Source of the DNA: Pseudomonas chlororaphis
GTDB taxonomy: Bacteria > Pseudomonadota > Gammaproteobacteria > Pseudomonadales > Pseudomonadaceae
Reading direction: 5' to 3'
Assembly (NCBI RefSeq): GCF_000783395.1
Contig: NZ_JSFK01000002.1
Location: forward strand, 186,001-250,000
Length of the DNA: 64,000 nucleotides
Position numbers and translations under genes: made by a program. Below, one piece after another: positions 25,995 through 36,508 of this stretch. Every line of letters starts with the position of its first letter. The first letter of the stretch is position 1. Under the pieces are notes generated by a model, which saw only the letters and a list, made by a program, of their open reading frames with translations, ran no database searches and was not told the DNA's origin.

Positions 25995-26780
25995 ATGACC
26001 AAGCGTTACAGCGCCCTCCTCGCCGCTCTGTTTTCCAGCCTGTTGCTCAGCCAGATCCCGGCTCACGCCGACGGTCTGGACGACGTGGTCAAACGCGGCA
26101 CGCTGAAAGTCGCGGTGCCACAGGACTTCCCGCCCTTCGGCTCGGTAGGCCCGGACATGAAACCGCGTGGCCTGGATATCGACACGGCGAAACTGCTGGC
26201 CGACCAGCTCAAGGTCAAACTCGAGCTGACGCCGGTCAACAGCACCAACCGCATTCCTTTCCTGACCACCGGCAAAGTCGATCTGGTGATTTCCAGCCTC
26301 GGCAAAAACCCCGAGCGCGAGAAAGTCATCGACTTCTCCCGCGCCTACGCACCCTTCTATCTCGCCGTGTTCGGCCCGCCGGACGCCGCCATCACTAGCC
26401 TCGACGACCTCAAGGGCAAAACCATCAGCGTCACCCGTGGAGCCATCGAAGACATCGAGTTGACCAAAGTCGCCCCAGAAGGCCTGACCATCAAGCGCTT
26501 CGAGGACAACAACTCGACCATCGCCGCCTACCTCGCCGGCCAGGTCGACCTGATCGCCAGCGGCAACGTGGTCATGGTCGCGATCAGCGAGAAGAACCCG
26601 AAACGCGTGCCGGCGTTGAAAGTGAAGCTCAAGGATTCGCCGGTCTACGTCGGCGTGAACAAGAACGAAGCGGCGCTGCTGGCCAAGGTCAACGACATCC
26701 TGACCACCGCCAAGGCTGACGGCGCGCTGGAGAAAAACTCGCAGACCTGGCTGAAAGAGCCGCTGCCGGCCGATCTCTGA
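25995..26780 (+). CDS. Amino-acid ABC transporter periplasmic binding protein
   Basis: A 261-residue family 3 solute-binding protein. Signal peptide of about 24 residues ending SHADG-like (PAHADG). Mature protein shows RGTLKVAVPQDFPPFG, GLDIDTAKLLADQL and the DLVISSLGKNPEREKVIDFS ligand-site region typical of polar amino acid binding proteins. I use the ATG at 25995 with a GGAG 7 bases upstream; a TTG two codons earlier is less likely. First gene of a four-gene importer. Exact amino acid unknown. Confidence 0.92.
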   Translation: MTKRYSALLAALFSSLLLSQIPAHADGLDDVVKRGTLKVAVPQDFPPFGSVGPDMKPRGLDIDTAKLLADQLKVKLELTPVNSTNRIPFLTTGKVDLVISSLGKNPEREKVIDFSRAYAPFYLAVFGPPDAAITSLDDLKGKTISVTRGAIEDIELTKVAPEGLTIKRFEDNNSTIAAYLAGQVDLIASGNVVMVAISEKNPKRVPALKVKLKDSPVYVGVNKNEAALLAKVNDILTTAKADGALEKNSQTWLKEPLPADL

Positions 26781-26801
26781 TCGACTGCGCGGGAGACCTT
26801 C

Positions 26802-27470
26802 ATGGCTTATCAGTTCGATTTCATGCCGGTGGTGGAAAACACCGACCTGTTGCTGCGCGGGGCGCTGTTCACCCTTGAGCTGACAGCCATCGGCGCGTTG
26901 CTCGGGGTCGGCGTCGGGATTGTCGGGGCGCTGGTGCGGGCGTGGAACATCCGCCCGTTCTCGGCGATCTTCGGCGTCTACGTCGAGTTGATCCGCAACA
27001 CGCCGTTTCTGGTGCAGTTGTTCTTTATCTTCTTCGGGCTGCCGTCGCTGGGCGTGCAGATTTCCGAGTGGCAGGCAGCGGTGTTGGCGATGGTGATCAA
27101 CCTCGGCGCCTATTCGACCGAGATTATTCGTGCCGGCATTCAGGCGATCCCGCGCGGGCAGTTGGAAGCAGCCGCAGCGTTGGCGATGACGCGTTTCGAG
27201 GCGTTCCGCCATGTGGTGCTGCTGCCGGCACTGGGCAAGGTCTGGCCGGCGCTGAGCAGCCAGATCATCATCGTCATGCTCGGCTCGGCGGTGTGTTCGC
27301 AGATCGCCACGGAAGAGCTGAGCTTCGCCGCCAACTTCATTCAGTCGCGCAACTTCCGCGCCTTTGAAACCTACGCGCTGACCACGCTGATCTACCTGTG
27401 CATGGCGCTGCTGATCCGCCAGTTGCTGAACTGGATCGGTCGGCGCTACATCAGCAGGAGCCGCGCATGA
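26802..27470 (+). CDS. Amino-acid ABC transporter permease 1
   Basis: A 222-residue HisMQ-type permease with about five membrane spans. The EAA loop is QLEAAAALAMTRFEAFRHVVLPALGK near residue 125, and the VYVELIRNTPFLVQLFF segment is standard for polar amino acid permeases. Begins 21 bases after the binding protein and overlaps the next gene by an ATGA. Pairs with permease 2 to form the channel. Confidence 0.92.
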   Translation: MAYQFDFMPVVENTDLLLRGALFTLELTAIGALLGVGVGIVGALVRAWNIRPFSAIFGVYVELIRNTPFLVQLFFIFFGLPSLGVQISEWQAAVLAMVINLGAYSTEIIRAGIQAIPRGQLEAAAALAMTRFEAFRHVVLLPALGKVWPALSSQIIIVMLGSAVCSQIATEELSFAANFIQSRNFRAFETYALTTLIYLCMALLIRQLLNWIGRRYISRSRA

Positions 27471-28117
27471 GCGATTTCACCTTCTGGGACATCCTGCGCA
27501 ACCTGCTCGTCGGCCTGCAATGGACGCTGGCGTTGTCGCTGGTGGCGTTTATCGGTGGCGGGATCGTCGGGCTGCTGATCCTGATCATGCGCATTTCAAA
27601 AAACTCTGTGTCGAGCAGTATCGCCCGCACCTGGATCGAGCTGTTCCAAGGCACGCCGCTATTGATGCAGCTGTTTCTGGTGTTCTTCGGCGTGGCCTTG
27701 GCCGGGATTGAAATCTCGCCGTGGATGGCCGCAGCGATTGCTCTGACCTTGTTCACCAGCGCCTATCTGGCAGAGATCTGGCGCGGCTGCGTCGAGTCGA
27801 TCTCCAACGGCCAGTGGGAAGCCTCGGCGAGTCTGGCGCTCAATCCGCTGGAGCAACTGCGCTACGTGATCCTGCCGCAGGCTTTGCGCATTGCCGTAGC
27901 GCCGACCGTGGGTTTCTCGGTGCAAGTGGTCAAGGGCACTGCCGTGACCTCGATCATTGGCTTCACCGAGCTGACCAAGACCGGCGGCATGCTCGCCAAC
28001 GCCACATTCGAACCGTTCATGGTCTACGGCCTCGTCGCCCTCGGCTACTTCTTGCTCTGCTACCCCTTGTCGCTCAGTGCGCGTTACCTGGAAAGGAGAC
28101 TGCATGCCTCTGCTTAG
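27467..28117 (+). CDS. Amino-acid ABC transporter permease 2
   Basis: A 216-residue HisMQ-type permease. TWIELFQGTPLLMQLFLVFF near residue 58 and the EAA loop QWEASASLALNPLEQLRYVILPQALR near residue 120. I start at the ATG at 27467 with CAGGAG upstream; it overlaps the preceding stop by 4 bases. Its 3' end overlaps the ATPase gene by 14 bases. Confidence 0.92.
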   Translation: MSDFTFWDILRNLLVGLQWTLALSLVAFIGGGIVGLLILIMRISKNSVSSSIARTWIELFQGTPLLMQLFLVFFGVALAGIEISPWMAAAIALTLFTSAYLAEIWRGCVESISNGQWEASASLALNPLEQLRYVILPQALRIAVAPTVGFSVQVVKGTAVTSIIGFTELTKTGGMLANATFEPFMVYGLVALGYFLLCYPLSLSARYLERRLHASA

Positions 28118-28841
28118 AATTTCCGCCCTGCATAAATACTACGGCGATCACCACGTGCTCAAAGGCATCGACCTCAGCGTCGAGGAAGGCCAGGTCGTGG
28201 CGATCATCGGCCGCAGCGGCTCGGGCAAATCCACCCTGCTGCGCACCCTCAATGGTCTGGAATCGATCAACGACGGCGTGATCGAAGTCGACGGTGAATA
28301 CCTCGACGCCGCCCGCGCTGATCTGCGCAGCTTGCGGCAGAAGGTCGGCATGGTGTTTCAGCAGTTCAACCTGTTCCCGCATCTGACCGTGGGCGAAAAC
28401 GTCATGCTCGCGCCGCAAGTGGTGCAGAAAGTGCCGAAAGCCAAGGCAGCGGAACTGGCGCGCGAAATGCTCGAACGGGTTGGTCTCGGGGAAAAATTCG
28501 ATGCCTTCCCGGATCGCTTGTCCGGCGGCCAGCAACAGCGCGTGGCGATTGCCCGGGCATTGGCGATGTCGCCGAAAGTGTTGCTCTGTGATGAGATCAC
28601 CTCGGCGCTCGACCCGGAACTGGTCAATGAAGTGCTCAGCGTGGTTCGGCAATTGGCCAAGGAAGGCATGACGCTGATCATGGTCACCCACGAAATGCGT
28701 TTTGCCCGCGAGGTAGGGGACAAACTGGTGTTCATGCACCACGGCAAGGTGCATGAGGTGGGGGATCCGAAGGTGTTGTTTGCCAATCCGCAAACCGCGG
28801 AGCTGGCGAACTTTATTGGCACCGTCGAAGCGACAGCCTGA
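28104..28841 (+). CDS. Amino-acid ABC transporter ATP-binding protein
   Basis: A 245-residue ABC ATPase. Walker A IIGRSGSGKSTLLR near residue 33, Q-loop VFQQFNLFPHLTV, signature LSGGQQQRVAIARALA near residue 138, Walker B VLLCDEITSALDPE (Asp followed by Glu) and H-loop VTHEMRFAREV. The Walker B acidic pair is DE as normal. Start has AAAGGAG 6 bases upstream. Closes the importer operon; powers uptake through the two permeases. Confidence 0.95.
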   Translation: MPLLRISALHKYYGDHHVLKGIDLSVEEGQVVAIIGRSGSGKSTLLRTLNGLESINDGVIEVDGEYLDAARADLRSLRQKVGMVFQQFNLFPHLTVGENVMLAPQVVQKVPKAKAAELAREMLERVGLGEKFDAFPDRLSGGQQQRVAIARALAMSPKVLLCDEITSALDPELVNEVLSVVRQLAKEGMTLIMVTHEMRFAREVGDKLVFMHHGKVHEVGDPKVLFANPQTAELANFIGTVEATA

Positions 28842-28856
28842 ATCTGCCTCATCCTG

Positions 28857-28963
28857 ATCGCTCCCCCGCTCCGCGTGGGAATGCAGCCAGGGACGCTCCG
28901 CGTCCCAAAAACGGACGCAGGGCGTCCGGTGAGGCATTCCTACGCAGAGCGTGGGAACGATCG
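28857..28963. repeat. Palindromic repeat of the GCTCCGCGTGGGAATG family
   Basis: About 107 bases bounded by GATCGCTCCCCCGCTCCGCG and its inverted copy GCAGAGCGTGGGAACGATCG, with internal GGGACGCTCCGCGTCCC and ACGCAGGGCGTCCG. Related copies are at 35896 and 43571. It lies between the importer operon and ppx. Confidence 0.8.
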
Positions 28964-29061
28964 GGTTCGGGGTGCGCACTCCGGCGGTTTGAACCGTGCG
29001 CGTTGGCGCCAGCGTTTGATCGTGGCACGATGTCGGGGTTATCGACCGAGACCCCCTGACC

Positions 29062-30564
29062 ATGCCGCAATCCCAAGCCAAGAATCTGTCCCTGATCGCC
29101 GCAATCGACCTGGGCTCGAACAGCTTTCACATGGTCGTGGCCAAGGCCCAGAACGGCGAAATCCGTATTCTCGAGCGCCTCGGCGAGAAGGTTCAGCTGG
29201 CTGCCGGCATCGACGATGAGCGCAAGCTCAACGAAGAATCGATGCAACGCGGCCTCGATTGTCTCAAGCGTTTTGCCCAACTGATCAACGGTATGCCGCT
29301 GGGCGCTGTGCGTATCGTCGGCACGAACGCCCTGCGTGAAGCGCGCAACCGCCTCGAATTCATCCACCGCGCCGAAGAAATCCTCGGCCACCCGGTCGAA
29401 GTCATCTCCGGTCGTGAAGAAGCGCGTCTGATCTATCTGGGCGTGTCGCACACCCTCGCCGACACCCCGGGCAAACGTCTGGTCGCCGACATCGGCGGCG
29501 GCAGCACCGAGTTCATCATCGGCCAGCGCTTCGAGCCGCTGCTGCGCGAAAGTCTGCAAATGGGCTGCGTCAGCTTCACCCAACGCTATTTCAAGGACGG
29601 CAAGATCACCCCGGCCCGCTACGCCCAGGCATACACGGCAGCGCGGCTGGAGATCATGAGCATCGAACACGCCTTGCACCGCCTGACCTGGGATGAGGCC
29701 ATCGGCTCCTCGGGCACCATCCGCGCCATCGGCCTGGCCCTGAAGGCTGGTGGCCACGGCACGGGCGAAGTGAATGCCGAAGGTCTGGCATGGCTCAAGC
29801 GTCGTCTGTTCAAGCTCGGTGACGTCGACAAGATCGATTTTGAAGGCATCAAGCCGGATCGCCGGACCATTTTCCCGGCAGGCCTGGCGATTCTCGAAGC
29901 GATTTTCGACGCCCTCGAACTGCAACGCATGGATCACTGTGACGGCGCCCTGCGTGAAGGCGTGCTCTACGACCTGCTCGGTCGCCATCATCATGAAGAT
30001 GTGCGCGAACGTACTTTAACTTCGCTGATGGAGCGCTATCACGTCGATCTGGAGCAAGCGGCGCGTGTGGAACGCAAGGCTTTGCACGCGTTTGATCAAG
30101 TGGCGGCGGACTGGGAACTGGATGACGGCATCTGGCGCGAACTCCTCGGTTGGGCAGCGAAAGTGCACGAAGTCGGCCTCGACATCGCTCACTATCATTA
30201 CCACAAGCACGGCGCTTACCTGATCGAGCACTCGGACCTCGCCGGGTTCTCCCGCGAAGACCAACAGATGCTCGCGCTATTGGTGCGCGGCCACCGCCGC
30301 AACATTCCCAAGGACAAGTTTGCCGATTTCGGTGACGACGGCGACAAGCTGATTCGCCTGTGCGTATTGCTGCGCTTTGCGATCCTGTTCCACCACATTC
30401 GCGGCACGCAGGCAATGCCGCAGGTGGTGTTGCACGCGAAGGGCAACACTTTGGATGTGGAATTCCCGGAGAACTGGCTGGATGAGAATCAGCTGACTCA
30501 GGCAGATTTCGGGCTTGAGGCGGATTGGCTGACGCGGGTGGGGATTGTGCTCACGGTCCACTGA
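29062..30564 (+). CDS. ppx: Exopolyphosphatase
   Basis: A 500-residue Ppx/GppA phosphatase releasing phosphate from polyphosphate ends. ASKHA-fold motifs are visible: [17 protein letters not shown] at residue 12 and [12 protein letters not shown] near residue 147, with catalytic Glu in the NALREARN region. The C-terminal HD-like domain ([21 protein letters not shown]) is present, so this is the long form. Converges with ppk across a bidirectional terminator. Confidence 0.95.
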   Translation: MPQSQAKNLSLIAAIDLGSNSFHMVVAKAQNGEIRILERLGEKVQLAAGIDDERKLNEESMQRGLDCLKRFAQLINGMPLGAVRIVGTNALREARNRLEFIHRAEEILGHPVEVISGREEARLIYLGVSHTLADTPGKRLVADIGGGSTEFIIGQRFEPLLRESLQMGCVSFTQRYFKDGKITPARYAQAYTAARLEIMSIEHALHRLTWDEAIGSSGTIRAIGLALKAGGHGTGEVNAEGLAWLKRRLFKLGDVDKIDFEGIKPDRRTIFPAGLAILEAIFDALELQRMDHCDGALREGVLYDLLGRHHHEDVRERTLTSLMERYHVDLEQAARVERKALHAFDQVAADWELDDGIWRELLGWAAKVHEVGLDIAHYHYHKHGAYLIEHSDLAGFSREDQQMLALLVRGHRRNIPKDKFADFGDDGDKLIRLCVLLRFAILFHHIRGTQAMPQVVLHAKGNTLDVEFPENWLDENQLTQADFGLEADWLTRVGIVLTVH

Positions 30565-30578
30565 GCCTCGATTGGGCA

Positions 30579-30613
30579 TAAAAAAGGCGATCCTTCTGGA
30601 TCGCCTTTTTTAT
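30579..30613. terminator. Bidirectional terminator downstream of ppx
   Basis: AAAAAGGCGATCC pairs with GGATCGCCTTTTT around TTCT, with A/T tracts at both ends, 15 bases after the ppx stop. It can also catch ppk transcripts, which run toward it on the other strand. Confidence 0.85.
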
Positions 30614-30654
30614 TGGGTGTTCGGCTGGGATTTAGTGGTGTGCGTGAGATCGAT

Positions 30655-30805
30655 GCCCCTCACCCCAGCCCTCTCCCGAGGGAGAGGGAGCCGATCTCCG
30701 TTGGCTTCGAAGCCTGAGTTCGACTCGGTATTGCAAGTCGGCGTAACCCTGACATTCACCTCGGTCAGTCCCCTCTCCCTCTGGGAGAGGGTTAGGGTGA
30801 GGGGC
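30655..30805. repeat. Long palindromic repeat, MITE-like (second copy)
   Basis: About 151 bases bounded by GCCCCTCACCC and its complement, inner arms CCCTCTCCCGAGGGAGAGGG and CCCCTCTCCCTCTGGGAGAGG. The core (CCTGAGTTCGACTCGG, AGTCGGCGTAACCCTGACAT) is the reverse complement of the core at 7124-7279, so the two are homologous and oppositely oriented. It lies downstream of ppk. Confidence 0.85.
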
Positions 30806-30821
30806 TTTTGACTTTCAGCTC

Positions 30822-33047
30822 TCAGCTGCTCACCGGCAAGATCGGGCTACCCAACCGTTCCAGCAACGTCGCCTGCGCACTCCTCGGGTTCTGGTTGCCG
30901 GTCGGCGTGTTGCGGATGTAACGACCATCCGACTGCAAGCTCCAGCTGTGGGTGTTGTCAGTCAAATACAGCTCCAGCTCTTTCTTCACCCGGGTCAGCA
31001 GCTTCTTGCCTTCCACCGGGAAGCAAGTCTCAACGCGCTTGTCGAGGTTGCGCTCCATCCAGTCGGCACTGGAAAGGAACATCTGCTCGTCGCCGCCATT
31101 GAGGAAGTAGAACACTCGGGTGTGCTCGAGGAAGCGGCCGATGATCGAGCGCACATGAATGTTGTGCGAAACCCCGGCAATCCCCGGACGCAGACAGCAC
31201 ATGCCGCGCACCACCAGGTCGATACGCACACCGGACTGGCTGGCCTTGTACAGCGCGCGAATGATCTTCGGATCGGTCAGCGAGTTGAATTTGGCAATGA
31301 TGTGCGCCGGTTTGCCTTCGACGGCGAACTGAGTCTCGCGGGCAATCATGTCGAGCATGCCCTTCTTCAGGGTGAACGGCGCATGCAGCAGCTTCTTCAT
31401 GCGCAGGGTCTTGCCCATGCCGATCAATTGGCTGAACAGTTTGCCGACGTCTTCGCACAAAGCGTCGTCGGAGGTCAGCAGGCTGTAGTCGGTGTAGAGC
31501 TTGGCGTTACCGGCGTGGTAGTTACCGGTGCCGAGATGCGCGTAGCGGACGATTTCGCCGGCTTCGCGACGCAGGATCAGCATCATCTTGGCGTGGGTCT
31601 TGAAGCCGACCACGCCGTAGATCACCACCGCACCGGCCGCTTGCAGACGGCTGGCCAGTTGCAGGTTGGACTCTTCGTCGAACCGCGCGCGCAGCTCGAT
31701 GACCGCCGTGACTTCCTTACCGTTACGCGCGGCATCGACCAGCGCATCAACGATCTCGGAGTTGGCGCCGGAGCGGTACAGCGTCTGGCGCACAGCGAGA
31801 ACGTGCGGGTCTTTCGCGGCTTGGCGCAGCAGGTCGACCACCGGGGTGAATGACTCGAACGGGTGCAGCAGCAGAATGTCCTGCTTGCTGACTACGCTGA
31901 AGATGTTTTCGCTGTTCTGCAGTAGTTTCGGGATCTGCGGGGTGAACGGCGTGTATTGCAGCTCCGGATGGCTGTCCAGACCGGTGATGCTGAACAGCCG
32001 CGTCAGGTTGACCGGGCCGTTGACCTGATACAGCTCGCTCTCGCTCAGGTTGAACTGCTTGAGCAGGTAGTCCGAAAGATGTTTCGGGCAAGTGTCGGCG
32101 ACTTCCAGACGTACCGCATCGCCGTAGCGGCGCGAGAACAACTCGCCACGCAGGGCGCGGGCCAGGTCTTCTACATCTTCGGAGTCGAGCGCCAGGTCGG
32201 CGTTTCGGGTCAGACGGAACTGGTAGCAGCCTTTTACCTTCATGCCCTGGAACAGGTCATCGGCGTGAGCGTGGATCATCGACGACAGGAACACATAGTT
32301 GTCGCCCGGGCCGCCGACTTCTTCCGGCACCTTGATGATCCGTGGCAGCAAGCGCGGTGCCGGGATGATTGCCAGACCGGAGTCGCGACCGAAGGCGTCG
32401 ATGCCTTCCAGCTCGACGATGAAGTTCAGGCTCTTGTTCACCAGCAACGGGAACGGGTGCGTCGGGTCGAGCCCGATCGGGGTGATGATCGGTGCGATCT
32501 CGTCGCGGAAATAGCGGCGCACCCAGGTTTTGATCTTGACCGTCCAGTGGCGGCGACGGATGAAGCGCACCTGATGCTTTTCCAGCTCCGGCAACAGAAT
32601 GTCGTTGAGGATCGCGTACTGACGGTCAACGTGACCGTGGACCAGCTCGCTGATCCGCGCCAGCGCCTGATGCGGTTGCAGACCATCAGCTCCGGCCTGC
32701 TCACGGGCGAAGGTGATCTGCTTCTTCAGACCGGCGACGCGGATTTCAAAGAATTCATCGAGGTTGCTGGAAAAGATCAGCAGGAACTTCAAGCGTTCCA
32801 GCAACGGATAGGACTCGTCCAGCGCCTGTTCCAGCACGCGGATATTGAATTGCAGTTGCGAAAGCTCACGGTGGATGTACAGGCTGCTGTCATCCAGGCC
32901 CGGTATGGCAATCACTGGCGCCGCCGCGACAGGTTCGGCGACTGGCGCGGGTGGCGCAGGCTCCAGTTCCGGCGGGGTCTCGGTGATTTGCTCGACCACC
33001 GGTTGAGCTTCTTTTACTGCAACTTCCGTGAGTCCTTCGGTATTCAT
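30822..33047 (-). CDS. ppk: Polyphosphate kinase 1
   Basis: A 741-residue PPK1 that makes polyphosphate from ATP. Conserved stretches: [32 protein letters not shown], the [13 protein letters not shown] region and [20 protein letters not shown] containing the autophosphorylated His, and [19 protein letters not shown] near the end. The first 55 residues are a proline- and alanine-rich tail ([17 protein letters not shown]) not found in E. coli Ppk and likely unstructured. It starts 18 bases after the hemB stop, so hemB-ppk is probably one transcript. Possible Pho control. Confidence 0.96.
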   Translation of the reverse strand: MNTEGLTEVAVKEAQPVVEQITETPPELEPAPPAPVAEPVAAAPVIAIPGLDDSSLYIHRELSQLQFNIRVLEQALDESYPLLERLKFLLIFSSNLDEFFEIRVAGLKKQITFAREQAGADGLQPHQALARISELVHGHVDRQYAILNDILLPELEKHQVRFIRRRHWTVKIKTWVRRYFRDEIAPIITPIGLDPTHPFPLLVNKSLNFIVELEGIDAFGRDSGLAIIPAPRLLPRIIKVPEEVGGPGDNYVFLSSMIHAHADDLFQGMKVKGCYQFRLTRNADLALDSEDVEDLARALRGELFSRRYGDAVRLEVADTCPKHLSDYLLKQFNLSESELYQVNGPVNLTRLFSITGLDSHPELQYTPFTPQIPKLLQNSENIFSVVSKQDILLLHPFESFTPVVDLLRQAAKDPHVLAVRQTLYRSGANSEIVDALVDAARNGKEVTAVIELRARFDEESNLQLASRLQAAGAVVIYGVVGFKTHAKMMLILRREAGEIVRYAHLGTGNYHAGNAKLYTDYSLLTSDDALCEDVGKLFSQLIGMGKTLRMKKLLHAPFTLKKGMLDMIARETQFAVEGKPAHIIAKFNSLTDPKIIRALYKASQSGVRIDLVVRGMCCLRPGIAGVSHNIHVRSIIGRFLEHTRVFYFLNGGDEQMFLSSADWMERNLDKRVETCFPVEGKKLLTRVKKELELYLTDNTHSWSLQSDGRYIRNTPTGNQNPRSAQATLLERLGSPILPVSS

Positions 33048-33065
33048 TGAATGTTCCTGGGAGGG

Positions 33066-34205
<1,140 letters not shown>

Positions 34206-34286
34206 TCACGTCGAGACACATTTGGACACTTTCATGAATGTGTCCGAAGGGTTAGGCTGCGCGTTCATTTCGCCAGCACCCAGACA

Positions 34287-34937
34287 ATGCTCCAACAATT
34301 TCTGCATGACTTTGGCTACTTTGCCTTGTTTCTCGGCACGTTCTTCGAAGGCGAAACCATTCTGGTGCTCGCGGGCTTCCTCGCGTTCCGTGGATACATG
34401 GACATCAACCTGGTGGTGGTCGTGGCGTTTTTCGGCAGCTATGCCGGCGATCAGCTGTGGTACTTCCTGGGACGCAAGCACGGGCGCAAATTGCTCGCGC
34501 GCAAACCGCGCTGGCAGCTGATGGGTGACCGCGCGCTGGAGCACATTCGCAAGCATCCGGACATCTGGGTGTTGAGCTTCCGTTTCGTTTACGGTCTGCG
34601 CACGGTGATGCCGGTGGCGATCGGCCTGTCGGGCTATCCGCCGGGACGTTATCTGCTGCTCAACGGCATCGGTGCAGCGATCTGGGCCACGGCGCTGGCC
34701 GCAGCGGCTTACCACTTCGGCGCGGTGCTGGAAGGCATGCTCGGCAGCATCAAGAAGTACGAGTTGTGGGTACTCGGTGCGCTGCTGATTCTTGGCGTCG
34801 GCCTGTGGCTGCGCCGCCGCTTCAAGAATGCCCGGCTGGCCAAACAGGTCTACGCCGACGAGCAAGCCGCGAAAGCTGCACTGCTGAATCAAGCCGAAGT
34901 GGCCAAACATGCCGAACCGAAGACGCCAGCCGAGTAA
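34287..34937 (+). CDS. DedA family inner-membrane protein
   Basis: A 216-residue DedA/SNARE-associated (VTT domain) membrane protein. GTFFEGETILVLAGFLA near residue 18 holds the acidic family residue, and FRFVYGLRTVMPVAIGLSG near residue 97 the conserved arginine motif. DedA proteins act in undecaprenyl-phosphate or phospholipid recycling and membrane potential; the specific role here is unknown. The C-terminal tail (residues 185-216) is charged and alanine-rich. No strong ribosome site is visible before the ATG. Confidence 0.9.
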   Translation: MLQQFLHDFGYFALFLGTFFEGETILVLAGFLAFRGYMDINLVVVVAFFGSYAGDQLWYFLGRKHGRKLLARKPRWQLMGDRALEHIRKHPDIWVLSFRFVYGLRTVMPVAIGLSGYPPGRYLLLNGIGAAIWATALAAAAYHFGAVLEGMLGSIKKYELWVLGALLILGVGLWLRRRFKNARLAKQVYADEQAAKAALLNQAEVAKHAEPKTPAE

Positions 34938-35216
34938 CTCGCTGGCGACTGGCGTACAGCCCTGCGCACAGCGCGGGCTGGTCGCCTCTCTCAGTCATTT
35001 GCCCCCTCTGCGCTAGCGGACTCCCGTTCGCCAGCGGCGTTCTCACGCCAAAAATCTCCCGCTCGTTACGCAGCAGGCAACCGCAAATAATGAACACCCC
35101 GCCGTTGTTGCGATCCATGTAGAAAGCGTTCCATGCAGGTGCCGCCACCACTTGAGCCTATGGCAACGCGCGACAATTTAGTGGACATTTAGCGCCATGA
35201 ATCTGGAGAGAAACCC
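34938..35216. other. Intergenic region with a protein-like antisense frame
   Basis: Between dedA and elbB. On the minus strand a frame from 35151 runs back into dedA and its first part (NGGVFIICGCLLRNERE, then VRTPLANGSPLAQRG) looks more protein-like than usual for intergenic DNA. There is no clear ribosome site, and the tail inside dedA is arginine-rich shadow. It may be a relic gene or part of a dispersed repeat. No other feature seen; elbB has GGAGAG just upstream of its ATG. Confidence 0.3.
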
Positions 35217-35885
35217 ATGAGCAAAAAAGTTGCAGTGATCCTGTCCGGCAGTGGCGTGTACGACGGCGCCGAGATCCATGAAAGCGTCATCACCCTGCTG
35301 CGCCTAGACCAACGCGGCGCGCAGGTGCAGTGCTTCGCCCCGAACATCGCGCAATTGCACGTGATCAACCACCTGACCGGCGAAGAAATGCCCGAGTCGC
35401 GCAACGTCCTGGTGGAATCGGCGCGGATTGCCCGCGGCAACATCAAGGACATCCGCGAGGCCGACGTCGACGACTTCGACGCGCTGATCGTGCCGGGTGG
35501 GTTTGGTGCGGCGAAGAACCTTTCGAACTTTGCTGTTGAAGGCGCTGGCTGCAGCGTGCAGCCGGAAGTGCTGGCGCTGGCCGAGGCGTTTGCCGAAGCG
35601 GGCAAACCGGTGGGCCTGATGTGCATTTCGCCGGCACTGGCGGCGAAGATCTATGGCCCAGGCGTGACCTGCACCATCGGTAATGACGCCGACACGGCCA
35701 CGGCGATGAACAAGATGGGCGCCACCCACGAAGACTGTGCGGTGACGGAGATTATCGAAGACAAGGCGCGCAAACTGGTGACGACCCCGGCTTACATGCT
35801 GGCGCAGAACATCAGTGAGGCGGCTTCGGGGATCAACAAGCTCGTGGATCGCGTCCTCGAACTGACCCACGAAAACGACGCCTGA
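35217..35885 (+). CDS. elbB: Glyoxalase ElbB (DJ-1/PfpI superfamily)
   Basis: A 222-residue DJ-1-like protein: KVAVILSGSGVYDGAEIHES opening, ALIVPGGFGAAKNLSNFA near residue 88 and the nucleophile cysteine in GLMCISPALAAKIYG near residue 138. ElbB has glyoxalase activity in vitro and was linked to isoprenoid synthesis; physiological role uncertain. Strong GGAGAG 8 bases before the ATG. Confidence 0.93.
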   Translation: MSKKVAVILSGSGVYDGAEIHESVITLLRLDQRGAQVQCFAPNIAQLHVINHLTGEEMPESRNVLVESARIARGNIKDIREADVDDFDALIVPGGFGAAKNLSNFAVEGAGCSVQPEVLALAEAFAEAGKPVGLMCISPALAAKIYGPGVTCTIGNDADTATAMNKMGATHEDCAVTEIIEDKARKLVTTPAYMLAQNISEAASGINKLVDRVLELTHENDA

Positions 35886-35895
35886 TCCCCCGTAT

Positions 35896-36031
35896 GATCG
35901 TTCCCACGCTCTGCGTGGGAATGCCGCCATTGGCGCTCCGCGCCTGCTCACTTTGGCGTTACATTTGCGGTAAGACCGGAACGCAGAGAGTCCCAAGATG
36001 CATTCCCACGCGGAGCGTGGGAACGATCGTC
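35896..36031. repeat. Palindromic repeat of the GCTCTGCGTGGGAATG family, long version
   Basis: GATCGTTCCCACGCTCTGCG at 35897 and its inverted copy ending GGGAACGATCG near 36028 enclose about 95 bases with internal GGCGCTCCGCGCC and CGGAACGCAGAG. Same family as 28857 and 43571. It fills the gap between elbB and the UPF0178 gene. Confidence 0.8.
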
Positions 36032-36038
36032 ATAAGGC

Positions 36039-36494
36039 TCAGGGTTTGCGCGTCAGTCGGGTGAGGATCCGGTCCAGCGCATTGGCAAACGCCTGCTTCT
36101 CGCGATCGCCGAACGGCGCCGGTCCGCCGCTCATCTGGCCTTGTTCGCGCAGATCGGTGAACAGGTTGCGCACGGCCAGGCGCTCGCCCATGTTCTGCGC
36201 ATCGAACTCCTTGCCGCGTGGATCCAGCGCCGCGACGCCCTTCTTCACCAAACGATCGGCCAATGGAATATCGCTGCAAATCACCAGCTCACCCGGTACC
36301 GCGTGCTCGACCAGATAATCGTCCGCCGCGTCAGGGCCGCTCGGCACCACGATCAACTTGACGATGGCCAGCCCCGGCTTGATCTGCGGCTGCCCGGCCA
36401 CCAGCACCACTTCGAACTGGCGCTTGAGGGCGAACTTCACTACCAGATCCTTCGCCGCCCGTGGGCAGGCGTCGGCATCGATCCATACACGCAT
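36039..36494 (-). CDS. UPF0178 (YaiI/YqxD) family protein
   Basis: A 151-residue PIN-like NYN-type protein: MRVWIDADACPRAAKDL opening with conserved Asp residues, CSDIPLADRLVKKGV near residue 80 and GPAPFGDREKQAF near the end. The acidic cluster suggests a metal-dependent nuclease fold, but no activity is established. I use the ATG at 36494, which follows GAGGTAAAG. Confidence 0.92.
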   Translation of the reverse strand: MRVWIDADACPRAAKDLVVKFALKRQFEVVLVAGQPQIKPGLAIVKLIVVPSGPDAADDYLVEHAVPGELVICSDIPLADRLVKKGVAALDPRGKEFDAQNMGERLAVRNLFTDLREQGQMSGGPAPFGDREKQAFANALDRILTRLTRKP

Positions 36495-36508
36495 TTTCTT
36501 TACCTCTA

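Noticed and set aside
25782..27212. A 476-codon minus-strand frame over the importer genes
   Set aside because: Shadow of the binding-protein and permease genes, which have signal peptide, ribosome sites and motifs in the other strand.
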